From: Dermacoccus nishinomiyaensis
Lineage (GTDB): Bacteria; Actinomycetota; Actinomycetes; Actinomycetales; Dermatophilaceae
Assembly (NCBI RefSeq): GCF_900447535.1
Contig: NZ_UFXX01000001.1
Coordinates: 1,116,001 to 1,180,000, forward strand
Reading direction: 5' to 3'
Length of the DNA: 64,000 nucleotides
This document shows positions 1 to 7,364 of this stretch, piece by piece (position 1 is the first letter of the stretch; the number at the start of each line of letters is the position of its first letter). The notes under the pieces were generated by a model, which saw only the letters and a list, made by a program, of their open reading frames with translations, had not been told where the DNA came from and ran no database searches. A program made the position numbers and the translations under genes.

Positions 1-568
1 GCTCGGCAGTGCTGGCATCTGCCATTTCGCGCAGGTGGAAGGCCTTGAGCAGGTCGTGCGGGCGCAGTGATTTGCCTCGGAAGTTCTGCGAGTCGAAGAA
101 CTGGAATGCCTCATCCTCGTCATCGGTGACGATCTTCAGAACTTTGGCTTCGGCGTCGAGGAATTCCCGGTACCTGTCGAGGCGCCCCGGAGAACGTTCG
201 AGGTCGGCGACCCGTCGCGAGAGTTCCTGATGGACGTGGTGGATCGGGGTGTCCCCTGATTGGAGATGGGGGATTCTCTGGCCGCGCAGAAGCGCCCGCA
301 GCAGATGGAGGGTCAGGATTCTCTGCTGTCCATCGACCACCTCGAAATGCGACTCCTGGGGACGCCTCAGGAGGATGACGGTGCCCATGATGTACGAATG
401 CTCCGGCCTGCTATCGAGAGCCTCCGCGACATCCGTGAACAGCTGTGCCGCGATGCGTGGGGACCAGGAGTACGGGCGCTGGAAATCCGGTATGCGCAGG
501 TCGGGACCTTGAGTGCCGAGCAGTTCGTCGACGGAGACGAACTGCAGCATCTCGGTGTTGATCGTCAT
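1..568 (-). CDS. DUF262 (GmrSD N-terminal-like) protein, 5' part only
   Basis: The gene is cut by the left edge of the window; 189 residues are visible from an ATG at 568. Residues 26-35 read IPDFQRPYSW, residues 79-83 DGQQR followed by ILTL, and residues 158-175 carry FDSQNFRGKSLRPHDLLK. These are the hallmark blocks of the DUF262/ParB-like nuclease fold found in the N-terminal half of GmrSD type IV restriction enzymes and related DNA-modification sensors. In that family the DGQQR motif belongs to the nucleotide-binding or hydrolysing site. No clear Shine-Dalgarno is seen before the ATG and the frame stays open upstream, so the start is uncertain. The C-terminal half, which would tell GmrSD (DUF1524 HNH nuclease) from other DUF262 proteins, lies outside the window. 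A defence role is therefore inference. Confidence 0.8.
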   Translation of the reverse strand, partial: MTINTEMLQFVSVDELLGTQGPDLRIPDFQRPYSWSPRIAAQLFTDVAEALDSRPEHSYIMGTVILLRRPQESHFEVVDGQQRILTLHLLRALLRGQRIPHLQSGDTPIHHVHQELSRRVADLERSPGRLDRYREFLDAEAKVLKIVTDDEDEAFQFFDSQNFRGKSLRPHDLLKAFHLREMADASTAE

Positions 569-759
569 GGTGTCGACGGTAATCGATAGGTAGGACGCTG
601 TACCAGGGGTCGGGATCCGAAATTGCATCGTGCAGTCAGTGCTGGAGTGCATGCAGGAGCATGGTGTGCGGGCAACAACGACAAAACGGTCAAGATCGCA
701 ACTGCGATAACACTCCAGAGCTGGATCACTGAGCCCCCTTAGGTTAGACCGGAACTCGA

Positions 760-793
760 CTACACATTGAACCTAAATTCCACCACGTCGCCG
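760..793 (-). pseudogene. detached ychF 3' tail (reads ...GDVVEFRFNV-stop)
   Basis: Read on the minus strand in the ychF frame, this fragment encodes GDVVEFRFNV and a TAG stop at 760-762. The intact ychF at 2602 instead ends GDVVEFRFAL. From knowledge of the family, bacterial YchF proteins commonly end in a Phe-Asn-Val tail (E. coli YchF ends in FNV), so this fragment looks like the original chromosomal end of ychF. It would have been separated from the gene by insertion of the tetR-EamA segment. It has no gene body and is not expected to be expressed. Confidence 0.6.
773..793. repeat. outer direct repeat, attR-like
   Basis: The 21 bases are identical to 2615-2635 inside ychF, in the same orientation, 1,842 bp apart. 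Identity extends 3 more bases leftward with one mismatch and then stops on both sides. A repeat whose one copy is the 3' coding end of a housekeeping gene is the classic footprint of site-specific integration. Confidence 0.7.
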
Positions 794-942
794 CACATAC
801 CAACCTCTGCGCGTGCACAGCTTCCTGGACCCCGTCATGCCGTCTCCCCACAGCCCAGTCGCGAAGAACGATCCCCATCTCGGGCTCACGCATGCTGTTA
901 GGACCTCGCGCCCGTGCTCGTAAGCATCCAAGCGCACAGAGA

Positions 943-971
943 TTGAGACAACTCTCGGTAGTAGGTAGACT
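943..971 (+). promoter_or_regulatory. promoter of tetR-EamA operon
   Basis: The -35 is TTGAGA (943-948), the spacer is 17 bp, and the -10 is TAGACT (966-971). The same -10 hexamer occurs in the rplM and infA promoters of this window. The -10 lies inside the operator palindrome at 956-987. Confidence 0.65.
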
Positions 972-987
972 GACCTACCTACTACCG
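956..987. promoter_or_regulatory. TetR operator: perfect 13-bp inverted repeat
   Basis: The arms CGGTAGTAGGTAG (956-968) and CTACCTACTACCG (975-987) are perfect inverted repeats around a 6-bp spacer ACTGAC. The site covers the -10 box and ends 9 bp before the tetR start, touching the GGAGG ribosome site. This is the expected position for autorepression, with release when the regulator binds the exporter's substrate. In the transcript it could also fold into a hairpin. Confidence 0.75.
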
Positions 988-996
988 GAGGGCGAC

Positions 997-1563
997 ATGA
1001 ATCAAGGATCAGCGCGAGAGCGGCTGCTCGATGCCGCAGCGAGACGCTTCTACGAGGACGGCGTGCACGCGACAGGGATCGACACGATCACTTCTGAGGC
1101 CGGGGTCGCGAAGAAGAGCCTCTACAACAACTTCTCGTCCAAGGCAGAGCTCGTCAGCGCTTATATCGATTCCCGCCACGAGGAGTGGCTCGGCCTCCAC
1201 CAGGCACGTGCGGTGAAGGCGTCTACGGCAGCAGACCGAGTGCTGGCAGTGTTCGACGCCTACATCGACCACGCGAACGATGCCTACGGCAAGGGCTTCC
1301 GGGGATGCGGGCTGCTCAATGCGGCCGCCGAGTTCCCGGCCGGACACCCTGCTCGCTCGGCCGTGCGCGCGCACAAGGAGCAGGTGGAGCGGATTCTCGT
1401 CGAGAACCTGGAAGTCATGGCCACCGACGCCGAGGCGCTGGAGCTGGCCGAGCACTTCAGCTTCCTCCTCGAAGGAGCCGTCGCACGGGCAGGTCTCGAG
1501 GGCACCCCGGCGCGCCTGGAGCACGCCCGAGCCATCGCATCGCGGATGCTGGCCGCACTGTGA
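997..1563 (+). CDS. TetR/AcrR-family transcriptional regulator
   Basis: A protein of 188 residues. The N-terminal TetR helix-turn-helix spans about residues 6-50 (RERLLDAAARRFYEDGVHAT, then AGVAKKSLYNNFSSKAELV), and the rest is an all-helical ligand-binding region containing FRGCGLLNAAAEFP. The ATG at 997 is chosen because GGAGG (987-991) sits 5 bases upstream and the start lies just after the operator; a longer reading from 892 would place the promoter inside the gene. It overlaps the exporter by 4 bases (GTGA), so the two are co-translated. By family analogy it should repress its own operon and respond to a small hydrophobic or toxic ligand, which cannot be read from sequence. It is probably cassette cargo. 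Confidence 0.85.
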   Translation: MNQGSARERLLDAAARRFYEDGVHATGIDTITSEAGVAKKSLYNNFSSKAELVSAYIDSRHEEWLGLHQARAVKASTAADRVLAVFDAYIDHANDAYGKGFRGCGLLNAAAEFPAGHPARSAVRAHKEQVERILVENLEVMATDAEALELAEHFSFLLEGAVARAGLEGTPARLEHARAIASRMLAAL

Positions 1564-2504
1564 AGCGAGGCTCCCCCACCGGCATCTTCGCGGTGCTCGC
1601 CGCCGCCCTCCTGTGGGGTACCACGGGGACTGCGGCGACGTTCGCACCGGCAGTCGGCCCGCTGGCCATGGGCGCGGCCGCGCTCGGCATCGGCGGGATC
1701 CTGCAGGCAGCCATCGCGGCCCCCTCGCTCCGCCGGGAACGACCCGCACTGTCTTCGCAACGTGGGACAGTGCTCGTCGGAGCCGCAGCCGTGCTGATCT
1801 ACCCGCTGGCCTTCTACAGCTCGATGCATCTGGCTGGCGTCGCGGTCGGCACTGTTGTGTCCCTCGGCTCTGCCCCCATCGCCTCGGGCCTTCTGGAACG
1901 AGTGATCGAGCGACGCAGACTCAGCGGCTGGTGGATGCTCGCCGTAGCGCTCGGCATCGCGGGCAGCGCAGTACTGTGCGCTGCGAAGATGCACGACTCG
2001 CCGAGCGAGACGCTCCCCACGGTCGCCGGCGTCATCCTCGGCCTGGTTGCTGGCGCAACCTACGCCATGTACTCGTGGAGCGCTCACCGCCTCATGAACC
2101 GCGGCGTCGGGCGCGCGGCAGCGATGGGCGCTGTCTTCGGTCTGGGCGGCATTGCGCTGATGCCCGTACTCATGCTCACCGGCGCACCACTCATCGCTTC
2201 CGCCCAGCCCATGATGGTCGGGCTCTACATGGCAATGGTCCCGATGTTCCTGGGCTATCTGCTCTTCGGGTACGGCCTCACGCGCGTCACTCCAAGCGCC
2301 GCGACAACGCTCACCCTCGCTGAACCCGCAATCGCCGCCCTCCTGGCGGTGGTCATCGTCGGTGAGCGCCTCCCCGCCCTCGGCTGGGTTGGACTGGCGG
2401 GCATCTGCGCCTCGCTCCTGGTCCTCTCGCTCGCACCTGCGACACAGGCGCGTGCCGCCGAACCGTCGCGTTCTAGCGAGCTCCCGATAGGTCAGGAAGT
2501 CTGA
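1560..2504 (+). CDS. EamA/RhaT-family (DMT superfamily) transporter
   Basis: A protein of 314 residues with about ten hydrophobic segments arranged as two five-helix EamA repeats. The first repeat begins AVLAAALLWGTTGTAATF and the second GVILGLVAGATYAMYSWSAH; near the C terminus is the typical LTLAEPAIAALLAVVIVGE block. EamA proteins export amino acids, metabolites or drugs across the cytoplasmic membrane. The GTG start at 1560 overlaps the tetR stop (GTGA), which fits translational coupling. Co-transcription with a TetR repressor suggests inducible efflux, but the substrate is unknown. The gene ends about 100 bp before the convergent ychF. Confidence 0.85.
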   Translation: MKRGSPTGIFAVLAAALLWGTTGTAATFAPAVGPLAMGAAALGIGGILQAAIAAPSLRRERPALSSQRGTVLVGAAAVLIYPLAFYSSMHLAGVAVGTVVSLGSAPIASGLLERVIERRRLSGWWMLAVALGIAGSAVLCAAKMHDSPSETLPTVAGVILGLVAGATYAMYSWSAHRLMNRGVGRAAAMGAVFGLGGIALMPVLMLTGAPLIASAQPMMVGLYMAMVPMFLGYLLFGYGLTRVTPSAATTLTLAEPAIAALLAVVIVGERLPALGWVGLAGICASLLVLSLAPATQARAAEPSRSSELPIGQEV

Positions 2505-2601
2505 ATCAGTCGGCCTGAGATAGACGTCGGGCAAGACCTGGAGATCCGCCCAGGACCGGGATCAAATCACTTGGTGCGGCCCAAATAGCTCTGTGGAGAG
2601 G

Positions 2602-3675
2602 CTAAAGCGCAAATCTAAATTCCACCACGTCGCCGTCCTGCATGACGTAGTCCTTGCCTTCCATGCGGGCCTTGCCCTTCGCGCGAGCCTCGGCCACCGA
2701 ACCACACTCGACGAGATCGTCGAATGAGATGATCTCAGCCTTGATGAAGCCCTTCTGGAAGTCGGTGTGGATGACGCCGGCGGCCATGGGCGCCGTCCAG
2801 CCCTTGCCGATCGTCCAGGCGCGCGTCTCCTTCGGCCCGGCCGTCAGATACGTCTGCAGCCCGAGCGTGTTGAAACCCTTGTGCGCGAGCTGCTCCAGGC
2901 CCGGCTCGGTGATACCGACCGACTCGAGCAGCTCCTTCGCGTCGTCCTCGTCGAGCTCGGCGACCTCGGACTCGAGCTGCGCATTGAGGAAGATCGCCTC
3001 CGCCGGCGCGACGAGCGCCTGCATCTCGGCCTGGAACGCCTCGTCCGTCAGCTGCGACTCGTCGACGTTGAACACATAGATGAACGGCTTCGCCGTCAGC
3101 AGCCCGAGCTCGCGGATCTCGCTCGTGTCGAAACCGACGGAGCTCAGCGTCTTGCCCTCCTCGAGCACCTTCTGCGCGGCCAGGGCAGCGTCATAGACCG
3201 ACTTCTCGGTCTTCTTGCCCTTGACCTCCTTCTCCAGACGCGGCACAGCCTTCTCCAGCGTCTGCAGATCGGCGAGGATCAGCTCGGTGTTGATCGTCTC
3301 CAGATCCGAACTCGGCGACACCTTGCCGTCGACATGGTGCACGTCGTCATCGACGAACGCGCGCACGACCTGGCAGATCGCGTCCGCCTCACGAATGTTG
3401 GCGAGGAACTTGTTCCCCAGCCCCTCCCCCTCGGACGCACCCTTGACGATGCCCGCGATGTCGACGAACGACACCGTCGCCGGCAGGATCGCCGCCGAAC
3501 CGAAGATCTCCGCGAGCTTCTTCAACCGCGGATCCGGCAACGGCACGACACCGACGTTCGGCTCGATCGTTGCGAAGGGATAGTTGGCAGCGAGCACGTT
3601 GTTCTTCGTCAGAGCGTTGAACATGGTCGACTTGCCGACGTTGGGGAGACCGACGATTCCGATGGTAAGAGCCAC
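2602..3675 (-). CDS. ychF: redox-regulated ATPase YchF (Obg-family, OLA1 homologue)
   Basis: A protein of 357 residues from a GTG start. The P-loop GLPNVGKST is at residues 9-17, followed by the YchF signature NYPFATIEPN (about 31-40), a coiled-coil insertion and a C-terminal TGS domain (from about residue 270). YchF binds the ribosome, prefers ATP over GTP and is linked to oxidative stress responses. The last residues are FRFAL rather than the usual FRFNV. The canonical ending is found 1.84 kb away at 760-793, which suggests that an integration event has swapped the gene's 3' end. The reading frame and TGS domain are otherwise complete. It converges on the EamA gene. Confidence 0.95.
   Translation of the reverse strand: MALTIGIVGLPNVGKSTMFNALTKNNVLAANYPFATIEPNVGVVPLPDPRLKKLAEIFGSAAILPATVSFVDIAGIVKGASEGEGLGNKFLANIREADAICQVVRAFVDDDVHHVDGKVSPSSDLETINTELILADLQTLEKAVPRLEKEVKGKKTEKSVYDAALAAQKVLEEGKTLSSVGFDTSEIRELGLLTAKPFIYVFNVDESQLTDEAFQAEMQALVAPAEAIFLNAQLESEVAELDEDDAKELLESVGITEPGLEQLAHKGFNTLGLQTYLTAGPKETRAWTIGKGWTAPMAAGVIHTDFQKGFIKAEIISFDDLVECGSVAEARAKGKARMEGKDYVMQDGDVVEFRFAL
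2615..2635. repeat. inner direct repeat, attL-like, inside ychF
   Basis: Identical to 773-793. It covers the codons for GDVVEF near the YchF C terminus; only the five codons FRFAL-stop side (2602-2614) come from the other side of the presumed crossover. See the cassette entry. Confidence 0.7.
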
Positions 3676-3759
3676 GAGAGAAGAGTCTACGTGCCACCGC
3701 CCGCGCCGGCTTCATCCGACGGACGCCTTCGACATCAGCGGCGCTGACACAATGACGCC

Positions 3760-4776
3760 ATGCTCGTGCACCTGCGTCTCAACGTGCCGACGGACCTCAC
3801 CGACGCCGTCCGCGACACCCTGAGCGACGACGCCCGCCTCACCAACCTCACCCACCTGCGCGGCGCGTCCCTCAAACCGGCCGGCGACGTCTTCGAAGCC
3901 GACGTCGCCCGCGAAGCCGCCACCGCCGTCCTCGACGACCTCAACGCCGTCGGCCTCGGCCACCGCGGCGGCATCGTCATCGACCAACCCCTCGGCACCC
4001 CGTTCGACGCCGCGCACGACGTCGAAGAAGCCGCGCACGGCGACCCGGACGACGCCGTCATCTGGCACCTCGTCGAGCGGGAGGCGGAGAAAGCGAGCAC
4101 ACCGACGGCGACCTACCTCGTCTTCCTCTGCATCGCAACAGCCCTCGCGAGCATCGCCGTCATCACCGACTCGGCCGTCCTCGTCGTCGGCGCGATGGTC
4201 GTCGGGCCCGAGTTCGCCGTCATAGCCGCGATCTGCACCGGCATCGCCCTCGGACGTTGGCGCCTCGCCGCGCGCAGCGCCGCCACCCTGCTGTGGACAT
4301 TCGCGTTCGCCATCGTCGTCATCATGCTCGCCGCCCTGCTCGCGGCATCGCTCGACGTCGTCTCGGCCGCCGACGTCACACGCCCCCGCCCTCAGACGGG
4401 CTTCATCTGGCGCCCCGACCTGTGGTCGTTCATCGTGGCGCTGCTCGCCGGCACGGCCGGGGTGCTCGCCCTGGCGACCGACAAGACGAGCGCCATGGTG
4501 GGCGTCTTCATCTCCGTCACGACGGTGCCCGCCGCCGGAAACCTCGCCCTCGGCCTCGCCATCTTCGACGCGGCCGAGATCACCGGATCCGCCGCGCAGC
4601 TCGGGATGAACCTGGCCGGAATGATCATCGCGGGCGTGCTGACGCTCGTCGTGCAACGCCTCGTCTGGCGCCACCTCAGCGACGCCATGCGCCACCGTTC
4701 CTCCGAACGGTGGCTACGCGCGCAACTCGGGCCGAGCCCGACCTCACCCGCCGCGGTCGCCACACGGGAGCACTGA
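3760..4776 (+). CDS. DUF389 family membrane protein
   Basis: A protein of 338 residues. A soluble N-terminal ferredoxin-like region (1-115) precedes six or seven membrane segments that include GAMVVGPEFAVIAAICTG and the LLAGTAGVLALATDKTSAMVGVFIS block typical of DUF389. No biochemical role is established for this family; many actinobacteria carry one or more copies. The ATG at 3760 is the in-frame start, but no Shine-Dalgarno is obvious, so the mRNA may be leaderless or nearly so. It is divergent from ychF with an 84-bp gap and is followed 115 bp later by rmuC in the same direction. Confidence 0.8.
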   Translation: MLVHLRLNVPTDLTDAVRDTLSDDARLTNLTHLRGASLKPAGDVFEADVAREAATAVLDDLNAVGLGHRGGIVIDQPLGTPFDAAHDVEEAAHGDPDDAVIWHLVEREAEKASTPTATYLVFLCIATALASIAVITDSAVLVVGAMVVGPEFAVIAAICTGIALGRWRLAARSAATLLWTFAFAIVVIMLAALLAASLDVVSAADVTRPRPQTGFIWRPDLWSFIVALLAGTAGVLALATDKTSAMVGVFISVTTVPAAGNLALGLAIFDAAEITGSAAQLGMNLAGMIIAGVLTLVVQRLVWRHLSDAMRHRSSERWLRAQLGPSPTSPAAVATREH

Positions 4777-4891
4777 CCCCGCCACCGCACGGTGGTGACA
4801 GGCACCGACCTGGCACCTCCACCGCACACGCAGCGCACCGACAAACCGCGCCGTTCCGGGGTTGTCGGCGGCAGATGCTTGAGTTTCACCC

Positions 4892-6076
4892 GTGCAGACA
4901 ACAGCCATCTTCGTGACGTTCGTCGCCGGCCTCGCCCTCGGAGCCCTCGCCATGTGGGTCGCCCTGCGACGCACGGCCGTGACCCCGACGGACGACGTCG
5001 CACAGCTCGCCGCGGCGCAGGCCGAGCGCGACGTGCTGCGTGAACGCATCGTCGACCTCGAGGCGACGGTGAGCGACGACGCGCAGACGGCCGCCCTTCT
5101 GGGGCCCCTGCGTGACGCCCTGAGCCGCGTCGAGCGCCAGGTCGCGACGCTGGAACGCGACCGTGTCGAGCAGTTCAGCTCTGTCGACGTCGCCCTGCGC
5201 CGCGTCACTGCCACGACGGACGAGCTGCGGCGCGAGACCTCATCGCTGGCCGGTTCGCTCAACGCCTCGAGCGTGCGCGGGCAGTGGGGCGAATCGCAGT
5301 TGCGGCGCATCCTCGAGCTGTCGGGCATGCTGCGTCGCTGCGACTTCGACGAGCAGTGGCGCGGGCGCAACGACACCGGTGACGACGTGCGCCCCGACGT
5401 CGTCGTCCATCTGCCGGGCGAGCGTTCGCTCGTCATCGATGCCAAGGCGCCGCTGAGTGCGTTCCTCGCGGCGCAGGAGGCGGACCTCGACGAACGCGCC
5501 CGCAGCGCCGCGTTGGGGCGCCACGCCAAGCAGCTGCGCTCGCACGTCGACACGCTCGCCTCGAAGCGTTACTGGACGGCACTGCCGCAGGCGCCCGCGT
5601 TCGTCATCTGCTTCGTGCCGGGCGACGCCATTCTCGCGTCCGCGCTCAATGCCGACCCCGGTTTGCTCGAGGAGGCGATGGAGCGTCACGTCGTGCTCGC
5701 CTCGCCGAGCACCCTCATCGCGACGATGCGCAGCGTCAGCGCGATGTGGCAGCAGGCGACGCTCGAGGAGAACGCGCGTGAGCTGCTGACGCTCGGCCGC
5801 GAGCTCTACGACCGCATCGGAGTGCTCGCCAAGCACACCCACGATCTCGGCGGCTCGTTGCGACGCAGCGTCGAGGCGTACAACCTGTTCGTCGGCTCGC
5901 TCGAGAGCCGCGTGCTCGTCACCGCGCGCCGGATGCACGACCTCGACGTCTCCGCCACCCCGCCGCGTGGCGTCGCGCCCCTCGACGTGACGCCGCGCCC
6001 ACTCACCCACGAGGCGCTGCTCGAGCCCGTGCTCGCCGAACCCGCGCCGGGCAACCCCTCGGACGAGCGGGGCTGA
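4892..6076 (+). CDS. rmuC: DNA recombination protein RmuC
   Basis: A protein of 394 residues from a GTG start. One N-terminal membrane segment (about 4-24) is followed by a coiled coil (about 35-130) and the RmuC domain with RGQWGESQLRRILELSGML, SLVIDAKAPLSAFLAA and FVICFVPGDAILASAL. The domain resembles a nuclease-like core, with the DAK triad in a PD-(D/E)XK-type position. E. coli RmuC limits inversion at short inverted repeats. It lies downstream of the DUF389 gene and converges on ispH across a terminator. Confidence 0.9.
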   Translation: MQTTAIFVTFVAGLALGALAMWVALRRTAVTPTDDVAQLAAAQAERDVLRERIVDLEATVSDDAQTAALLGPLRDALSRVERQVATLERDRVEQFSSVDVALRRVTATTDELRRETSSLAGSLNASSVRGQWGESQLRRILELSGMLRRCDFDEQWRGRNDTGDDVRPDVVVHLPGERSLVIDAKAPLSAFLAAQEADLDERARSAALGRHAKQLRSHVDTLASKRYWTALPQAPAFVICFVPGDAILASALNADPGLLEEAMERHVVLASPSTLIATMRSVSAMWQQATLEENARELLTLGRELYDRIGVLAKHTHDLGGSLRRSVEAYNLFVGSLESRVLVTARRMHDLDVSATPPRGVAPLDVTPRPLTHEALLEPVLAEPAPGNPSDERG

Positions 6077-6112
6077 CGGTGCGCGGCCGGGCATGCTGGA
6101 TGGGATGTCGAA

Positions 6113-6141
6113 GGCCCCCGCTCCGACACGGAGCGAGGGCC
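6113..6141. terminator. bidirectional terminator between rmuC and ispH
   Basis: A stem of 7 perfect pairs (CGCTCCG/CGGAGCG, loop ACA) is extended after one mismatch by five more pairs (GGCCC/GGGCC). It lies between two convergent stops and can serve both genes. There is no long T tract on either strand. Confidence 0.6.
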
Positions 6142-6174
6142 CGGCGCCCGCACGCGTCAGCGTGGCGGCATGTC

Positions 6175-7200
6175 TCAGTGAAGCGAGTCGGCGCCCTGAA
6201 CGACCTGCTCGCCGCCGCGCATCGAGTCGGACATGCCGCGCGCCTTGAGGTCACGGCGCAGTTCGTTGGGCAGCGCGAACAGCAGGCTCTCCTCGGCGGC
6301 GACGATCGGCTTGACGTCCTCATAGCCGCGGGCGGCGAGGTAGTCGAGCACGCCCCGCACGAGGATCTCCGGCACCGATGCCCCCGAGGTCACACCGACG
6401 GTCGTGACCCCGTCGAGCCATGCCTCGTCGAGCTCATCGGCGTAGTCCACGAGGTGCCCGGCGCGCGAACCGTGCTCCAGCGCCACCTCGACGAGACGGA
6501 CCGAGTTCGACGAGTTGCGCGAGCCGACGACGATCATGAGGTCGCACTCGGGCGCCATCTGCTTGACGGCGAGCTGACGGTTCTGCGTCGCATAGCAGAT
6601 GTCGTCGCTCGGCGGATCCTGCAGGTGCGGAAACTTCTCGCGCAACCGGCGCACCGTCTCCATCGTCTCGTCGACGCTCAGCGTCGTCTGCGACAACCAC
6701 ACGACGCGCTCCGGGTCGCGCACCTCGACGTTGACGACATCGTCGGGCCCGTCGACGAGCGTGATGTGCTCGGGCGCCTCACCCGCAGTGCCGACGACCT
6801 CCTCGTGCCCCTCGTGCCCGATGAGCAGGATGTCGTAGTCCTGGCTCGCGAAGCGCGTGGCCTCGCGGTGCACCTTCGTGACGAGCGGGCATGTGGCGTC
6901 GATCGTCTTGAGGCTCAACGCCTTCGCCTCCTCGTGAACGACGGGAGCGACCCCGTGCGCAGAGAAGATGACGGTCGCGCCCTCAGGCACCTGGTCGGTC
7001 TCGTCGACGAAGATCGCGCCGCGTTTCTCGAGCGTCGTCACGACATGCTTGTTGTGGACGATCTCCTTGCGCACGTACACCGGCGGGCCGTAGAGGTCGA
7101 GAGCCTTCTCGACGGTGATGACGGCCCGATCCACGCCCGCGCAGTATCCGCGCGGCGCGGCCAGGAGAACTCGCTTCGTCTGGGTATCCACGCCCACCAT
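6175..7200 (-). CDS. ispH: 4-hydroxy-3-methylbut-2-enyl diphosphate reductase (LytB)
   Basis: A protein of 341 residues counted from the ATG at 7200; the last step of the methylerythritol phosphate pathway, making IPP and DMAPP. The three cysteines that hold the iron-sulfur cluster are visible as C20 ([11 protein letters not shown]), C104 ([11 protein letters not shown]) and C202 (ICYATQNRQ). Conserved His-containing motifs EIVHNKH and the SGASVPE loop are present. The frame stays open 59 codons further upstream, but that stretch is arginine-rich, lacks homology and overlaps the divergent xseA start, so the ATG before [19 protein letters not shown] is preferred. It is divergent from xseA. Confidence 0.93.
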   Translation of the reverse strand: MVGVDTQTKRVLLAAPRGYCAGVDRAVITVEKALDLYGPPVYVRKEIVHNKHVVTTLEKRGAIFVDETDQVPEGATVIFSAHGVAPVVHEEAKALSLKTIDATCPLVTKVHREATRFASQDYDILLIGHEGHEEVVGTAGEAPEHITLVDGPDDVVNVEVRDPERVVWLSQTTLSVDETMETVRRLREKFPHLQDPPSDDICYATQNRQLAVKQMAPECDLMIVVGSRNSSNSVRLVEVALEHGSRAGHLVDYADELDEAWLDGVTTVGVTSGASVPEILVRGVLDYLAARGYEDVKPIVAAEESLLFALPNELRRDLKARGMSDSMRGGEQVVQGADSLH

Positions 7201-7364
7201 CGTAACGACCACGGCCTCCGAGGCCGAGCGAGTGGGAGCGGCATCACGCGTCGTGGGGTCGCGAACGCGAGCGCCGCAGACTGTTCGCTCCCGCAGAGCG
7301 CACCTCACCGCCGCATTCGTCCTTCGCACCCGAGCGTGGCGCCTCGCCCCCGTAGAGTTGCCCC

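Larger units (their letters stand above)
569..942. other. gene-free, AT-richer stretch upstream of the tetR promoter
   Basis: I find no credible gene here. Bases 721-780 are only 29/60 G+C by direct count, well below the surrounding coding sequence. The stretch contains the outer 21-bp direct repeat (773-793) with a ychF tail remnant, and a 10-bp palindrome CCAGAGCTGG near 715. The promoter of the leftward DUF262 gene must lie in the first part, but I could not pick convincing -35/-10 boxes. Confidence 0.6.
773..2635. mobile_element. putative integrated cassette at the ychF 3' end carrying tetR and an EamA exporter
   Basis: The segment is bounded by 21-bp direct repeats, the inner one forming part of the ychF 3' coding end. 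It contains only a TetR regulator and a DMT-family exporter, with no integrase, relaxase or replication gene. Recombination between the repeats would release a circle of 1,842 bp and give ychF back the FRFNV ending encoded beyond the outer repeat. What is seen is the repeat, the changed protein tail and the cargo. That this is a mobile cassette, or the remnant of a larger element, is inferred. An alternative is an old segmental duplication of the ychF tail. Confidence 0.55.

Noticed and set aside
232-242. An 11-bp match to the ychF repeat (GACGTGGTGGA) inside the DUF262 gene
   Set aside because: It is in the opposite orientation, short, and explained by the coding sequence, so it is not taken as a further attachment site.
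740-772. A tRNA-like tail suggested by GGTTAGACCGGAACTCGA next to the outer repeat
   Set aside because: No acceptor stem or T-loop GTTCGA consensus could be built on either strand.
892-996. N-terminal extension of the TetR protein from an ATG at 892
   Set aside because: It would place promoter and operator inside the gene, and the ATG at 997 has a proper GGAGG site.
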